From the NCBI GenBank assembly GCA_009667805.1, contig CM019064.1, positions 72,786,400 through 72,850,399 of the forward strand: a stretch of DNA of 64,000 nucleotides, in the 5' to 3' direction. Below the pieces are notes generated by a model that had not been told where the DNA came from, did no database searches, and saw only the letters and a program-made list of their open reading frames with translations. The stretch is from Leptobrachium leishanense. Lineage: Eukaryota; Chordata; Amphibia; Anura; Megophryidae. Below, piece after piece: positions 31,814 through 44,177 of this stretch. A program made the translations under genes and the position numbers. Within the stretch, counting starts at the first letter, position 1, and every line of letters starts with the position of its first letter.

Positions 31814-34580
31814 TTAAAGTATGATGAATGCACAGATCTGCAGACATATATGAGAAATGAATCGAAAGGGAGACAGATGGAGAGATAGAGATTTATGATA
31901 AATGAATAGAAAGACAGACAACACCCTATATTCACCAATCAGGAGCAGTTGTTTTTTCATGCCAGAACTTGCAGCTCTTCCCTGTTGCTTCCAGGCTTCT
32001 CACACATGCTTCACCAGTCATATGACTGACCCCCTATGGAGTTATAGTGACATTTCAGAAATTACTGTAAAGTGCCCACTGCACAACCATAAATGAAGGC
32101 TGTGCTGCCTGTCCCAGGTGCTTGCAGGGACCTTAGAATAGGGATGGGATCCAGCCAAAATGACCTGCTGCTGCCAAGTGCCAATTCTGCCACCAGGAGA
32201 CCAGAGCGAAAGCAGCCCATCTGGTCCTATAGCTGACTGTCCCAGCCCTGCCTACGCCCAAGGATTACAACCATTCCTACGCAAGACCTCCTTATTTAAG
32301 GAAGGCCCATGTCACCAGCATCTGCCCTTTTATTGGATTTAATGGGTGTTTGATTTTAGGGGGAAAATACTCACCTTTCTGCCTCCTCACTGGACTGCTC
32401 CTCCTCTACGGCTCAGGGCTCAGTCCCTATAGAATCTTCCGTAATTTGCGTAACGTACATAACGTTTTAACATACGCTACACAAATTGCGTATCTTGCAG
32501 AACTTGTGTATGCTAACAATAGATTGGTGCTGTACGTGCACCCACAGTGCCAGTCCTTGGCTGCTGTCTTCCAGAATACTAGCTGCTGCAAGTATTCAGA
32601 GACAGGATGATGTTAGTGTTCAAAACATGCTGACATCATTGGTCCCTGAGTTGGTCCCCAGCAGGCTAGATATTCAAAATCCCGTCTGCTGAGTGACAGC
32701 TGTGTGGGTGGAGTAAACTCCTTCGCTTCACACAGTGACATTCTCTAAATAGGGCTGTAGGGAGGAGTGTGCACCCCATCAGCCTGACCACTTTTAAAAG
32801 AAAACATGTTCAGGGTGTGTAATGTGTCCCTTTAATGATTCTGCATACTAGTAGTGTTGTGTTCATTGCCTGCTTTGTTAATTCCTGGGTCTATATCTCT
32901 TTTTGACCTTGGCTTTGGAGTTTGACTCTGGATTCCATCCTGCTTGAGTAGTTACGATATCATAATTCCAGGATTTTATTGTTTCTGCCTGTGCAACCTG
33001 CCATAAAAGACTTTCTGTTCCTGCTCAGGTTGGTGCTAGGATTTATCAAGCCTGACCACTTATTTTGTTCCCTTTAGTTATGTACAATTATATGTCTTAT
33101 ATTTTGTTCTGTGTGTTTGCTAGTAAAGATCCTGGATTACGTCGAAAATTGCCTTTTTTTATTTCTGAAAGACCAGCAGATATCCCACACACTGAGGCTC
33201 TCACATGAGATCCTGAAGCACATCATTACGCTTATTTTTATCTATTGCATTTGTTCGTCTGCATGACTTTTTTTTCAAGTAAACACATTATTTTTAAGAT
33301 GCACAGTATGAATCTCTTTTGTAGATGCCAGCATTTAGTGTTTACAATCTATCGATCCTTGCATGTGTCTGCTAGAATAGGGAAGTATCTGCCACATACA
33401 TATATATAATAGGCAGGCTGCTAGGAACCTACTAATGGCCAGAAGTGCTTTGCAACAGGAGGTATAATTGTGAAAAGTGGGACTCCTACAGTCATTAATC
33501 CAATGATAATATCACATTACTGAAACATAAATTAAAGCAGCCCATGCTCTGAATAACATCAGCCCTCATTATTCCAAGAAGAACCCCAGTAAGACTGAAA
33601 ACTCGTTTAAATCAATTCTAGACTCGCCAGCCATCAACAGCTCCTTAAATCAAGAGCGGAGTGTCAGATATTCTAAGTGAAGATCAATCTTCCAGTCGTA
33701 GTGGTAAATACTGCAATCCCTTTTTCCACTATGGCTCAGGAATTGTTGCTGCCAGGACGAGGATTTATGGTCTTGCTATCATGGCAGCCTATTTCTACAT
33801 AGAGATACAGAGCACTTTAAGAAGAAACTCTGAATTGTTAGAAATATTTTGGAGTCTAACGGAAGTGCCATGAGCCTGCCAAATTACGTTTGTTTCCTGT
33901 TTTCGAATTTACAGCTACCCCTCCTGACCAATCCGCGCCATCTAATGACAGTTTAAAAATATCTGTGTGTCAGATCTACTGTTAAAAATACCATTATGCC
34001 ATCTGCAGTGCTGTCAGAAACTTAGACGGTGCCAAAAAATATCTAAATAAAATTCCATTAGGCAAGAAATGCATTGGAATGATGGGCAATCTAATAGATG
34101 TGACTTCCACAGATTATAATATAGGACCTGTTTACTGAAGCACACGAGAACCACGGCGAGCTAGCATTAGGCTGCAGATGGATTGCCAGGTTCCATTCAA
34201 TAAAGGGGTTAATGGTGTCTTTAACCTGATCGGCGCTACTGTCGCCTGCAATGTAATGAATGTCCCTGTTAGAAAACGAGCTCATAATTTAAATGTGGCA
34301 AGGTCAGCAACACCAAAAGATTGACAGCTCTTTCTGCTAAAAATATTCAATTTGTTATTTTTTTTCTCTTTCATTCTAAACAGAAGCGGTTTCCTTCTCC
34401 TGCCCAGCTCTGCCTAAACTGAAAAGCCGCAAGCATAAAATAAACGTTTCCTACCTTTATATTTCCCCTATGGCTTGTGATTGAGGGAGGGCGAGTGACA
34501 TTAGAAGCCCCAGTGTTACTAGGTTGCATATTTAGAAGTTTATTTTAAACAAATAGAAGAATCTGAAATTATTCTGTAGG
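31814..34580. other. Mostly unique-looking sequence with element traces
   Basis: GTGTGTAATGTGTCCC followed by TTTAATG at 32815-32836 resembles the right end of a T2-type TTAA MITE. The stretch 32850-33200 has T-rich, LTR-like composition but no defined ends. From 33200 to 34580 I see no repeats; this is the most gene-like-neighbourhood sequence of the window but has no exon I can defend. Confidence 0.4.
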
Positions 34581-35149
34581 ATTACCATAGATACTCGAGT
34601 ATAGCGCGATCCGAATATAACGCGATGGATAGAGATTAATTATGGAAATGAGAAAATACTCAAGACTCGAATATAACACGAGTAACAAAATTTTACTGTA
34701 CCAGTAAACAATTAAAATCCTTCCAGGTTCTCTTAACACAGTCAGGCTCCCCCCTCACTTCAGGGTGCTCTGCTCTAGAATGATTGCAGTTGTTACTAAG
34801 TATGAAGCCGCCGGCCATCCGTCTTCTTTACTAGCGATTAGATGGCCGGCGGAGGCGAGCAAGGTGAATGCTTGGCTTAAACCGAGCGTGCCCTCTGGAC
34901 GTGATGGATCCCACCTCTCTTGAATCCAGGAGTTCCTGAAGTGTTTGCAAGCATCAGGGAGCCTGTTTTCACTTCAGCGAGACTACTGGAACTTCCGGGA
35001 GACTTGGGATCCAGAGCAAGGCAAGTTGTTGGTATTTTTTTTTTTTTTACACGCGATGCAAATGTCTCGAATATAACACGATCCCTCCAATTTTAAGATA
35101 AATTTTTGTCACCAAAATCTAGCGGTACACTCGAGTATCTACAGGTAAT
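34581..35149. mobile_element. MITE with GATACTCGAGTAT termini, 569 bp
   Basis: The left end ATTACCATAGATACTCGAGTA and right end CACTCGAGTATCTACAGGTAAT are inverted. Internal motifs CGAATATAACGCGATGG and CGAATATAACACGATCC also mirror. A hairpin CCGCCGGCCATC...GATGGCCGGCGG spans 34809-34853. No protein; superfamily not assigned. Confidence 0.75.
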
Positions 35150-35170
35150 GGTATATATATAGGCAAATAG

Positions 35171-35310
35171 GGGTTGTGGCCAGGGCTGGACTGCGACAAA
35201 CAATTTGGCCCTGGACATCATCCAGACGGGCCCACTTTAATTATGCAAACACACACAGAAATAGTATAGAAACCATAATTATTGCACAGAAAAAGCTAAA
35301 TATGATTTCA
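35171..35310. mobile_element. hAT-like 5' end fragment
   Basis: CCAGGGCTGGACTGCGACAAA and TTTGGCCCTGG resemble the CAGGGCCGGACTGG start seen in many hAT MITEs. There is no opposite end nearby. Confidence 0.45.
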
Positions 35311-35371
35311 GTTTCATTTTTTTAAGTTTTCTCTGAATTGTAGAGTATATCATATAATGCCAAATAAACCG

Positions 35372-35650
35372 TGGGCACTATTACGATGGTCACGCTAAAA
35401 CGGGGACGCTAAGGAGAAAATCCTGCGCCTGCAGGTTTCTCCTTAGCGTCCCCGTTTTAGCGTGATATTAAGGGGCAGGCGCTAATCCAGCAGCCTGCCT
35501 CTTAACGCAATGCTAAGCTTTGGGATGCTCGCGGCAGCACTAAGTGCCGCCACGAGCATCCCCTCCATGGAGTCCATAGGACTCCATTGAGGTTTCCGCT
35601 GCCGGTCATTTTCTCCAAAACCTGTCCCCACGACCGGCAATGGGCCTGAT
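35372..35650. mobile_element. GGGCACTATTAC element, uninterrupted relative
   Basis: It starts GGGCACTATTACGATGGTC, with the stem-loop GCTAAAACGGGGACGCTAAGG against CCTTAGCGTCCCCGTTTTAGC, then AGCGTGATATTAAGG, the empty form of the Tc1 target at 3457. GGAGTCCATAGGACTCC follows. The right terminus is not visible. Confidence 0.75.
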
Positions 35651-38178
35651 TTATAATGACAGATAGTGAAATGTGAAGACCCGAAAGCCTAAAACTGCAG
35701 CTCACAGCACTTCTCCACCACAACGTGCTATATAATGGGCCTGATTTGCCAGATATTGGACGAATATTTCTATTAAGCGATTTACAGAAATATCTAAAAC
35801 CGTGGCAGTAGACTTTATTTGAATGCAGCCCAAATTTATCAGCAAATCTTACTTAATGTGTTTTGACAGTAAGGACGATCAATCAAGTCGTAATTCTATG
35901 AAAACAAATGGCTGCAGTACTCCACCATACAGTGAATGAGTTAACAGTTATTGAGCCGTTATATGTACCACCTCAATCAGTCTTTTATCTTCCCCAATAA
36001 AGTCAGCATTGCTACAAAGAATATCTTTTTTGTTCTTTCATGGCTGCTGCAAATCAAATTTATTTGTGGACTGAAAGCACCAAATGGATGGAGCAGTGAT
36101 CGCGAAAACTCATTTTCATGAGAGCTGTAGCCACCGGATACTGCTTGGGTCCAGATTCATATATCAAAGTGCAAAAATATTAATAATTTATAGGGACCGT
36201 GCACAAAAGATTGAACTGCTTTCCTATTGTATCATGACAGATTTTTACAGTGCTAAAAAAATGTGAAATTAAATGTTCTGTAAAGTCCATAATAAATTAA
36301 TATACTGTTACATTAATTACTTTATAGTTTATTGAAAACCACTTTGTTGTTGAAAGGATTAAGAATGAATCCGGAGGACACGTTTTTCCTGATATGATTA
36401 GTTCTTCATGCATACGATCATTGTAAAACAGCCGTCTACTGATTTTGATACAGAGAGCATAACGTTTACTCCAGACAGGGCCAGCTTTTGGATTGTGCGA
36501 GTTGCACGGTTCCACAGAGTACCATGGTATTAGGGCTGCTGGCGGCCTACACAAATCACATGCTGCACCCATCAAATGAGACATAGGAGCAGATTCACAT
36601 ACCTCCTTATTACGGAAGGTGCTGTGACAGTGCTATGCACTACGTAAGGCTGCGGTTACACTAGCGTACACGAGCAAGGAGGGAATGGGTGTTCTCTCCG
36701 CTCAGAAGCTCATGTGGCCACCTCACTGAGCACATGTTAGTGCACTCAGCCCTACAAAGTGTGAGTCTCCTATGGAGGTTTGCACGTTGTACATCTGTCG
36801 ACTGTCCATCATATCTTTTTGAGGCGGAGGGTTTCAGCATCCCTGGTGTAACATTAGATACTATCTCGAATGTTACACTGTGTGGCCCTCCCATTGAGCC
36901 ATCAGAAAGCTGCTACGGACACAGGGAGGAGGGGGTCACATGGACTGCAGCTTGTGTGATCACAACCTAAAGTCACTCCATTCCATTGTTTCTCTATGCA
37001 CTTTACCCTCATACTCTTCCATTTACTCCATGAATTTCAGTGCACCTGGACAAGCTAAGAATGGGAGCAGTTCCCCATGAGCTCACACTTGAACATCTCT
37101 GTGCCTATGTGATGCACAGAGAGTTCGACCTACATCCGCATGGACCCTCCCGCACCACCAGTAACCACAGAGTAGCATGTGGAGCAGGGTCTAAGTGTGT
37201 GTTGGGGGGGGTCAGAGTCTCTGTGCATCTGTCAGTGTCTTTGTCATTGTCTGTGTTTCTGACAATGTCTTTGTTATTGTTTGTCTCTGTCAATGTCCAA
37301 CCCAGTGTTTGTGAATCGTTAGTAACCATTCAAAAGAAAAGGCATCTCATATCGGAGCTTTGCCTAAAACCTCACTGGTTCTAAGGATGCCTCTGGTAAT
37401 AACTAAATAAAGAACTAAACAAGAAATAACAGAGGTGTAGCATTATTTTTATTTAATTTATTAAATTGCTTTACATTGCATTTACTTTTTATTAGCAATA
37501 ACTATTTAATAGTTAATTCCATTATTTTTGATTTTACATATTATTTAACATAACTATATTAACTTAATGGCAATGCCTAATTAACAAACAAAGACCAAAA
37601 AAACACTGACTATGTTTATTTCCTGATCTTGGAAAATGATTAATTTAGTCTTATTCAACCTGAGTCAACTGCATTAACACAACTGTTACATGTCTTTATC
37701 CCATTTTAATGCGGCATCACTATAATTTGTAATTTGTAAGATCAGACCAGAGGATTTGGCGTCCAAAAAACAAATTTATTATGTGCATATTAAAATATAT
37801 TATCATGATATTAACTTTTTATTTATTGTGAAATCATGCTTTTAAAGCTTTTAAAACATATAGGACTACAATCACTTTGCATATGATACCTCTGGAGTCT
37901 CAGTCACTCAGTTAAGGAAGAATCCCCGTGGGGGATAACCAAGCCATGAAGAAGTACAGTTTCTCCTGAGTGCTAAGAGGTTAAAAACTGGAGCTATTAC
38001 ACTAGCTATTAATATTTACTTTTCATTAATCCATTTGATTCAGTTGGCTTGGACATATTAAACATTTATATGTGGCATAAAACGTTAATCCATCCAGTAC
38101 TTTTGAGTTAATTTAACTTTTGTTATTAATTATTCTAACCCTGTCGTTAAGATAACGTCTTCAACCATTATATATAAC
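35651..38178. other. Unassigned sequence
   Basis: AAGGCTGCGGTTACACTAGCG at 36649 resembles a one-sided end of the AAGGCTRGGGTC family. Degenerate GTCTTTGTC/ATTGTCTGTG repeats occur at 37210-37310. The open frames at 36689-36970 and 37040-37384 show no family signature. Otherwise nothing recognised; 37440-38170 is AT-rich. Confidence 0.4.
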
Positions 38179-38230
38179 TTAAAGGGACACTCTAGGGTTA
38201 AAAAAAGGAGCAGATGAGGGTGTGGCAGGG
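38179..38230. mobile_element. T2-type TTAA MITE, left end only
   Basis: TTAA at 38179-38182 is followed by AGGGACACTCTAGGGTT. This matches the TTAAAGGGACACTATAG start known from frog T2/Kolobok-like MITEs. No right end was found. Confidence 0.5.
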
Positions 38231-38379
38231 ATCAAAGAATCTCAAAGAATTGCATAATTAGAATTTTTTATAAGCTATAATTTTTTTAAAACCTTTTTTA
38301 GTCTTTGTTTCTCCACTGAGCAGTATATAATGGAATAAATGTTTAGTTAAGCCCAAACCCACCGGAATATATATATTTT

Positions 38380-39190
38380 TTATTATGCTAGTTGCCTCCT
38401 AACCTGCTACCATACATTTACATTAGTTTAATAGAACCCAAGACAGACATTAATTTATTGTATTAGTTTGTTGTACCTGAGCCATCTGGCTTATTAATTT
38501 TATTACCTTTGTCACGTATGAAGCTGCTGGAATATTTATAATTAATTGTTAAATTAGTGACGCCCCAAGTTCTCTGGCTTATTTATACTTTATTATTAAT
38601 TTAATTGCTCCTGAGTCTGCTGACCTCTTTTATTATTACTTTAATGTTGCCCTGGCTCACCGGGTTCCATTTTTTTATTATTAGTTTATGAAAACAGAGA
38701 CCACTGGCTAGTGTATACTACAATACAGGTAATGTCAAGCACAACCTGTATATTTTGATATTAATTTAGTTGTTACTAAGCCTACTGGCACATTTAAATA
38801 TTTTTTAAATTTGATTATTTGTACAGTAGTGCTTGAACCAGCTGGTTTTAATATATTTTATTATTAGTTTAACAATACTTTGACTTGCTGGCCTTTTAAC
38901 ATTCTACAATAGGTATGGTCGCTCCCTACCATAAATGCTTACTTATGTTTTATTAGAATGAAAGCACTTGAACCCCTAGCCTATTATTATATTTATAACT
39001 TAACCATGCTCATTTTCTGTGGTTTCTTATAATTTTATGGTAAGTTTAGTTTCCCTCAATCTCACTACTTTATTTGTAATATGATTATGTTTAGTTTCAT
39101 CCGGTTCTATTGACTTTTTTTAATATTTTTTTATTAGATTAGTCAAATCCAAGCCTTTTGGTCAATTTATATTTTACTATTAATTTAAAC
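38380..39190. repeat. Very degenerate tandem repeat, about 60-75 bp
   Basis: A recurring pattern is TTTATTATTAGTTTAAT, a spacer, then CTGAGCC.TCTGGC or close variants (CTGAGTCTGCTGACC, CTAAGCCTACTGGC, CTTGAACCAGCTGG, TTGACTTGCTGGCC) and back to AT-rich sequence. About ten diverged units are visible. The divergence suggests an ancient array. Confidence 0.55.
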
Positions 39191-39281
39191 GATAAGTCAA
39201 AATCGAATGCACTATAGTGTACAGACTATTAATTGATTCACCAACAACTTATCCCACCGTGTCATTTAAATTTCACTATTA

Positions 39282-39437
39282 TTATTAGAATTTATTTAAA
39301 CACCAACACATTCCGCAATGCTGTACAAGGGCATAGCTGGTACAGCCAAAAAGCCAGGGGCAATACATATTAAAGACAAGACAACATTTGACAAACAGAT
39401 TCAGCAGATGGACGGCTGTATTCCTGTGGGAACTTAC
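39282..39437 (-). mobile_element. L2-type LINE 3' end, old fragment
   Basis: AATGCTGTACAAGGGCATA, AACATTTGACAAAC and TATTCCTGTGGGAACTTAC parallel the minus-strand LINE at 43297 (AGCGCTGTACAATGGGCACA, CATTTGACAAACCAG, TATTCCTGTGGGAACTCAC). It is more diverged and shorter. Confidence 0.7.
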
Positions 39438-41215
39438 ATGGGTCAATTCACAAAGCAATTTCGGTGCTTTGTGTTTTCCCTCATTTTGGCGATTCCATTT
39501 CACCTTCAAAATGGTGTATTCATTATTTAGTGAATGGTCACTGTATTTTCCAGAAATTGGATTTGCGAAAGAAGTTATCGGACATCGTTGATACCGCCGA
39601 TAACCGCCAAATACCGTAGAATTAACATCAGCGAATTCCCGCCAAACTGCATTAAAAGAATCTATTCTCCCAATCATAATAAATCAATAAAATGTGTCCA
39701 AATAATAAAAAGTTCTGTTACAAAATAAAAAAAGTCTTAAAAAAAATTCCTAAAAATTCATAAAGGTCTATTAACCCCTTCACTGCCGATGACGTGTGGG
39801 ACACGTCCTCATTGACGCCCGCTATATGCAGAGGACGTGCCCCACACGTCATCCGCTCAGCGGGAGCTCGGAGAGATACTCCCCTCTCTCCTCCAGGGTC
39901 CCGCAATGGTCTGACTTCCCCAAAGTCAGACGCGTCATTTAAGGGTCACCCCACGTAAATGACATCATGGCGCCATGTGCAATGACGTCATTTTCGGGTG
40001 ACCCCTGGACAACGCGTGGAAGGGAGGGGGGATCCTTTCGGATCCCTCTCCCTCCTGATCGGGAGGTCGCAGCCGCTCAAACCAGGCACCGCTTAAAAGG
40101 GGAGGGTCTCCCCTTTTAAGCGGTGTCTGGTTTTAACCCCTCACATACCGGGCTACAATAAAGCGCCATCCGGCACTACGTTGCAGCCTAGCTCCGGTGG
40201 GGGCCGCCATCTTGTATGGCACCTCCACCTCCGGGTCCCCCCTGGCTACCTAACATCATCGCACATGGTGCAATGATGTCAGTTAGCCAGGGAACCCCTA
40301 GTTGCCCTGGTGGAGATAGAGGGTTCCTTTGAACCCCCATATCTCCCGAACCGTGGCAGCTAGGGGGTCATGTAGGGTACCATTTGAAAGGCCTGAGCAT
40401 GGCCTTTGAATGATATCAAACAAACATGACCAGGTACAAAGTAAAATAAAAATTTATAGAATAATAAAAAAAAAATTAATAATTTTTTTTAAAAAAACAT
40501 GTTTTTTTTGTGTTGTTTTTATTAATTCAGCAATATTGTTTACATTTCAATTATAATGTGACCAATGATGCTGCACTAATGATTTTTTTCTATGAGGTGC
40601 GTTTGCTAAAAAATCACTTTCAATTTGACAAGTCCCCATTTCTAATTTTTGTACAAGCGCACCCCATAGAAAATATAACCGCAAACGCTCATGTGATAAA
40701 ATGTGAAAAAAAACACTTTACACGCTTCAGATGATTAAAAATTCTAATTTTGTTGCATTTTTTGTTATAATACACAGGCAGGACATGACGTATACATATA
40801 ATAATGATATATTATGAATCTGCGGAGTCTGTCAGAAAGAAAGACTTTGGTCACATAATAAAATATGGCTTCAAATCGCATTTAAACATGATGAGCGAAA
40901 GCGGTAAAAATTAGCTCAGCACACAGCGGTGAAATGCCTCAGCAGTGAAGGGGTTAAAAATACAAAAATAAAAAGGGGTTTTGCAAAAAGTAAAAAGAAT
41001 AAATGGTCTAACTTAATTTTTTTTAAAAATATATATTATTTTTTTACATTGAAACCTATGGGATTCACCTGTTTAAACCTGTCAAATTTAAACCGAAAAT
41101 CAGGGCATTTTGCCAGAATTTCGGTGCAGTTCGGCGTTCTGTGAATAGAAGACATGATAGTCTTCAATGGGTACATTTTAGTGTCGCTTAATGCCACCGA
41201 ACAACGGCGGTTGCA
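39438..41215. mobile_element. CAGGGTTATTC fold-back split by a TTAA element
   Basis: The left part has TCAATTCACAAAGCAATTTCGGTGCTTTG. The right part has TTGAAACCTATGGGATTCACCTG, ATTTCGGTGCAGTTCGGCGTTCTGTGAATAGAAG and CACCGAACAACGG. The element at 39775-40953 lies between the two parts. The outer ends are eroded, so limits are approximate. Confidence 0.65.
39775..40953. mobile_element. piggyBac-like TTAA element, 1179 bp
   Basis: TTAA flanks are at 39771-39774 and 40954-40957. The inverted ends are CCCCTTCACTGC and GCAGTGAAGGGG. A subterminal hairpin is GATGACGTGTGGGACACGTCC against GGACGTGCCCCACACGTCATC. A second is GCACCGCTTAAAAGGGGAG against its complement near 40100. The internal region AGCAATATTGTT...ATTATAATGTGACCAATGATGCTGCAC is shared with 29966-31202 (inverted) and 55326-55955. 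No transposase. Confidence 0.88.
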
Positions 41216-41714
41216 TTACTACTTTATACATACACCATCTTGCTATATAGTTTGTCAGTTTACTGATGCACAAGATGACTGCTTTTCAGTTTTAATTAGT
41301 TTTTTTCCCCTTGGCCCATCTGGCTTTTCAAGGAACACTCTATTAAAAAAATAGAACAACCTTCCCATTATCAGTTTAGACTAGAAAGCACAGTGATAAT
41401 GAGAAAGGGCAAAAATCTAATGGACTTATTCGCTCTATGCCTATACCTACGTCAAATGTTCAGGAACTGCATGCTTTTCAGCCCCCGACAACCTGTTAAT
41501 GCCCACACTCCAAATTTCGAGATCCCTGCATTTCCTAAACCCCCCCCATGGAAACCTAGTCAATTACTCTTTTGTTTATCAACCCATACTATGTGTGCTT
41601 TCGTCACTTTTACGTTCTTGTGTTTGACTTCTCTTAATGATTGTGACATATTTGTAGATGTTGTATGCTCAATAGAGATTATCAATTTAAAAAAAATAGG
41701 TTACTATTTTGCCC
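41216..41714. other. Unassigned sequence
   Basis: No element end or protein family recognised. The frame at 41393-41854 runs on into the TTAA MITE and is probably fortuitous. Confidence 0.4.
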
Positions 41715-41718
41715 TTAA

Positions 41719-42124
41719 CCTCCCTGGCGGTGATCCCGAGTGTGTCTTGGGGATAAATTTCACCGCTGAGAGCGGTAACTCCGAGACACAATCGGGCTGG
41801 ATACATTACCTCTCCGTGCGCTCCCTCGATGATCTCTGCAGCCTCCCCTGGTGATCGCGACCTCATACTTCCTGGATTCCTTCTCGCGAGGAGGAAACCA
41901 GGAAGTATAAGGTCTTTGTCGCCGGAGGAGGCAGCTGGGGAGATCGCGGGAGTGCAGAGAGAGGTAATGTATCCAGCGGCATCCCGATTGTTGCTCGGGG
42001 TGACCGCTTCCAACATTAGGAATTTAACCCCGAGCCACACTCGAGATGCCGCTAGGGCGAGGCAAAAAAAAAAAAAGACCGCTTTCAGCAAAGAATTTGC
42101 TGAATAAATAGACCGCCAGGGAGG
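41719..42124. mobile_element. TTAA MITE, CCTCCCTGGCGGT family, 406 bp
   Basis: TTAA flanks are at 41715-41718 and 42125-42128. The termini CCTCCCTGGCGGT and ACCGCCAGGGAGG are perfect inverted copies. Two inner inverted blocks are CTCGAGTGTGGCTCGGGGTTAAA-like (right) and GAGTGTGTCTTGGGGATAAA (left), plus ACTTCCTGGATTCC against GGAAACCAGGAAGT. No protein. A partial copy is at 8139-8341. Confidence 0.92.
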
Positions 42125-42128
42125 TTAA

Positions 42129-43296
42129 ATAATAGGGCAGAGGCTGCTGATAGCTCCTCCTGTTCGGTTTCAAGGATACCTGAACTGGGAAGTCCCTGAA
42201 GCTTTTCTTGCTTAGCGTAGCAACCGCAAATTGTGCACCACAATGGGATATTCACACTTCATGTACGCATTGTTCCATAGCGCCTGAACAGAAAGATGGA
42301 TCAGAGTTGCAAGGATGTGCACGTTCAATTCATTGGCTGACTCTCCGATACCAATCACTGGATTCCCAATGCAAACGCAAGAGTTGTGATAGACTTTTTG
42401 CAGCAATGTAACATCAAGATGTCTGCAGTCCAAAGAATTTTAGCCTGCTCATGTGAGTTGCAGTATAAAAGCCTTTTAAAAGCATAGGAACTCACAGGTG
42501 TGAACTGTGCCGGCTGACCTACACCCAAAATGGCGCAACGGTGAACCCTCACTGCAAAATACAGCTTCCTATAGCGAAATTAAAGAAAATAAAATGCAGG
42601 AAATATATCAATGTGCCTTAAACACCATTGAAAACACACATTTTTTAAAACGTGCAGTTCCGTAAATGGAACGTGGAAAATACATGGCCTGACCACCAAC
42701 TACAAAGTATTGGGCCTCGACAAAAGTGGGAAACCCTTTGCTACAAACTTACACACCTTAGGGAATGATCGGAGACTTCCTTGATAAGCCGCAATAAATG
42801 TCAGAATGTGAGAACTGCGTGTACATTGATTCTGCATCAGCACTGTAAGACACATAGAGCAATAGTAAAACAGCTAGCAATAAAATATAAATATTTCAAC
42901 ATGCATTTTCAGTCAAAATTATGATTACATTGGTTGGTGTTTATATTTGTAGAGTATTGGGGGTTTAAATTCTTTCCAGCCATGATACCATGCTGACGGC
43001 CATCGGTGATGTGAATTCAGGGCTTGTAATTGACTCACAGACATCACGTCCATCTACTTTCCTTCCATTCCGCCCTTTAGTTATAAGCTAACAATAACCT
43101 CATGTTTTAGCTATAAGCAATGTTTAAAGGTTTAGGGGTTTTCTGTCACATGGCACTCGAACCCCAACGCGGAAAATTTGCAGTTTAGGGAATGCTGCCC
43201 AGTGTCTCTTTCTGTTCTCTGTATCGTGTGAGTGCACATTTTGTATGCCTGCGGTACGTATTTCACTTCTGTCATAGACAGTGCTCAATCTGGCTA
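42129..43296. other. Unassigned, unique-looking sequence
   Basis: No termini, arrays or coding families recognised over about 1.2 kb. Confidence 0.45.
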
Positions 43297-44145
43297 ATTA
43301 TTCTTATTCTTATTCTTATTATTCTTTATTTATAAAGCGCCAGCATATTCTGCAGCGCTGTACAATGGGCACAATATAGACAAGGTTATAATACATTGAA
43401 CAACATTTGACAAACCAGTACATGAGGAAACGAGGGTCCTATTCCTGTGGGAACTCACAATCTAGATGGGTTGGGGGTGGAAACAGGAGTAGAGGACTGC
43501 AGGGTGGGAGTGATGGACTGCTTGTGTCAGTGAGTCGGGTGGTAGGCTTCCCTAAATAGGAAAGTCTTAAGGGAGTGTTTGAAGGAAGAGAAACCAGGGG
43601 AAAATCTCACCGTATGAGGGAGATTGTAACAGAGGACGGGGGCCTTGCGTGAGAAATCCTGCAGTCTATCATGGGAAGAGGTGATGTGGGGAGGAGCTAG
43701 GCGCAGGTCACTCTTTGACCTTAGGGCGCAGGCTGGGGTGTATTTGGTGATTAGTGAGGACAGGTAGTGGGGAGCTTTGTTAGTGAGAGCTTTGTAGGTC
43801 AGGGTAAGGATTTTGAATTTAATTCTGCATTGGATGGGGAGCCAGTGAAGGGCTTCGCAGAGGGGAGCAGCAGAGACCGAGAGGCCGGTGAGGTGGATGA
43901 GCCTGGCAGAGGCATTCAGAATTGATTGTAGGGGGGAGATACGGGAGAGAGGGAGGCCAGCTAAGAGATTATTACAATAGTCAAGTCTGGAGATTACCAG
44001 GGTGTGGATGAGTTGCTTTGTGGTGTCAGCAGTAGGAAAAGGATGAATTCTGGAAATATTACATAGTTGGTATCGGCAGGAGGAGGAAAGAGACTGGATG
44101 TGGGGGATGAAGGAAAGAGCAGAGTCAAGAGTCTTACTCATGGGT
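43297..44145 (-). mobile_element. L2-clade LINE, 5'-truncated
   Basis: Minus orientation. The 3' end is at 43297, with an ATTCTT simple-repeat tail (43300-43330) next to TTATAAAGCGCCAGCATATTC and CAGCGCTGTACAATGGGC. The 3' UTR is followed inward by the C-terminal coding region. The copy is cut at about 44145, typical LINE 5' truncation. A second copy is at 52545-53977. Confidence 0.85.
43527..44140 (-). pseudogene. L2-type LINE ORF2 C-terminus, truncated
   Basis: The translated fragment of about 200 residues contains LDYCNNLLAGLP, SARLIHLTG, PLCEALHWLPIQCRIKFKILTLTYKAL and FSRKAPVLCYNLPHTVR, then SFKHSLKTFLFREAY. This is the conserved C-terminal region after the reverse transcriptase in L2 and related Jockey-group LINEs. 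In an intact element it belongs to the protein that primes reverse transcription at the target. The frame is continuous to its stop at 43527, which is unusually well preserved. The catalytic RT part is absent because of 5' truncation, so it is not functional. The upstream methionine is incidental. Confidence 0.88.
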
Positions 44146-44177
44146 ACACACACACAAGAAAAATCTGTGCCTTATGT

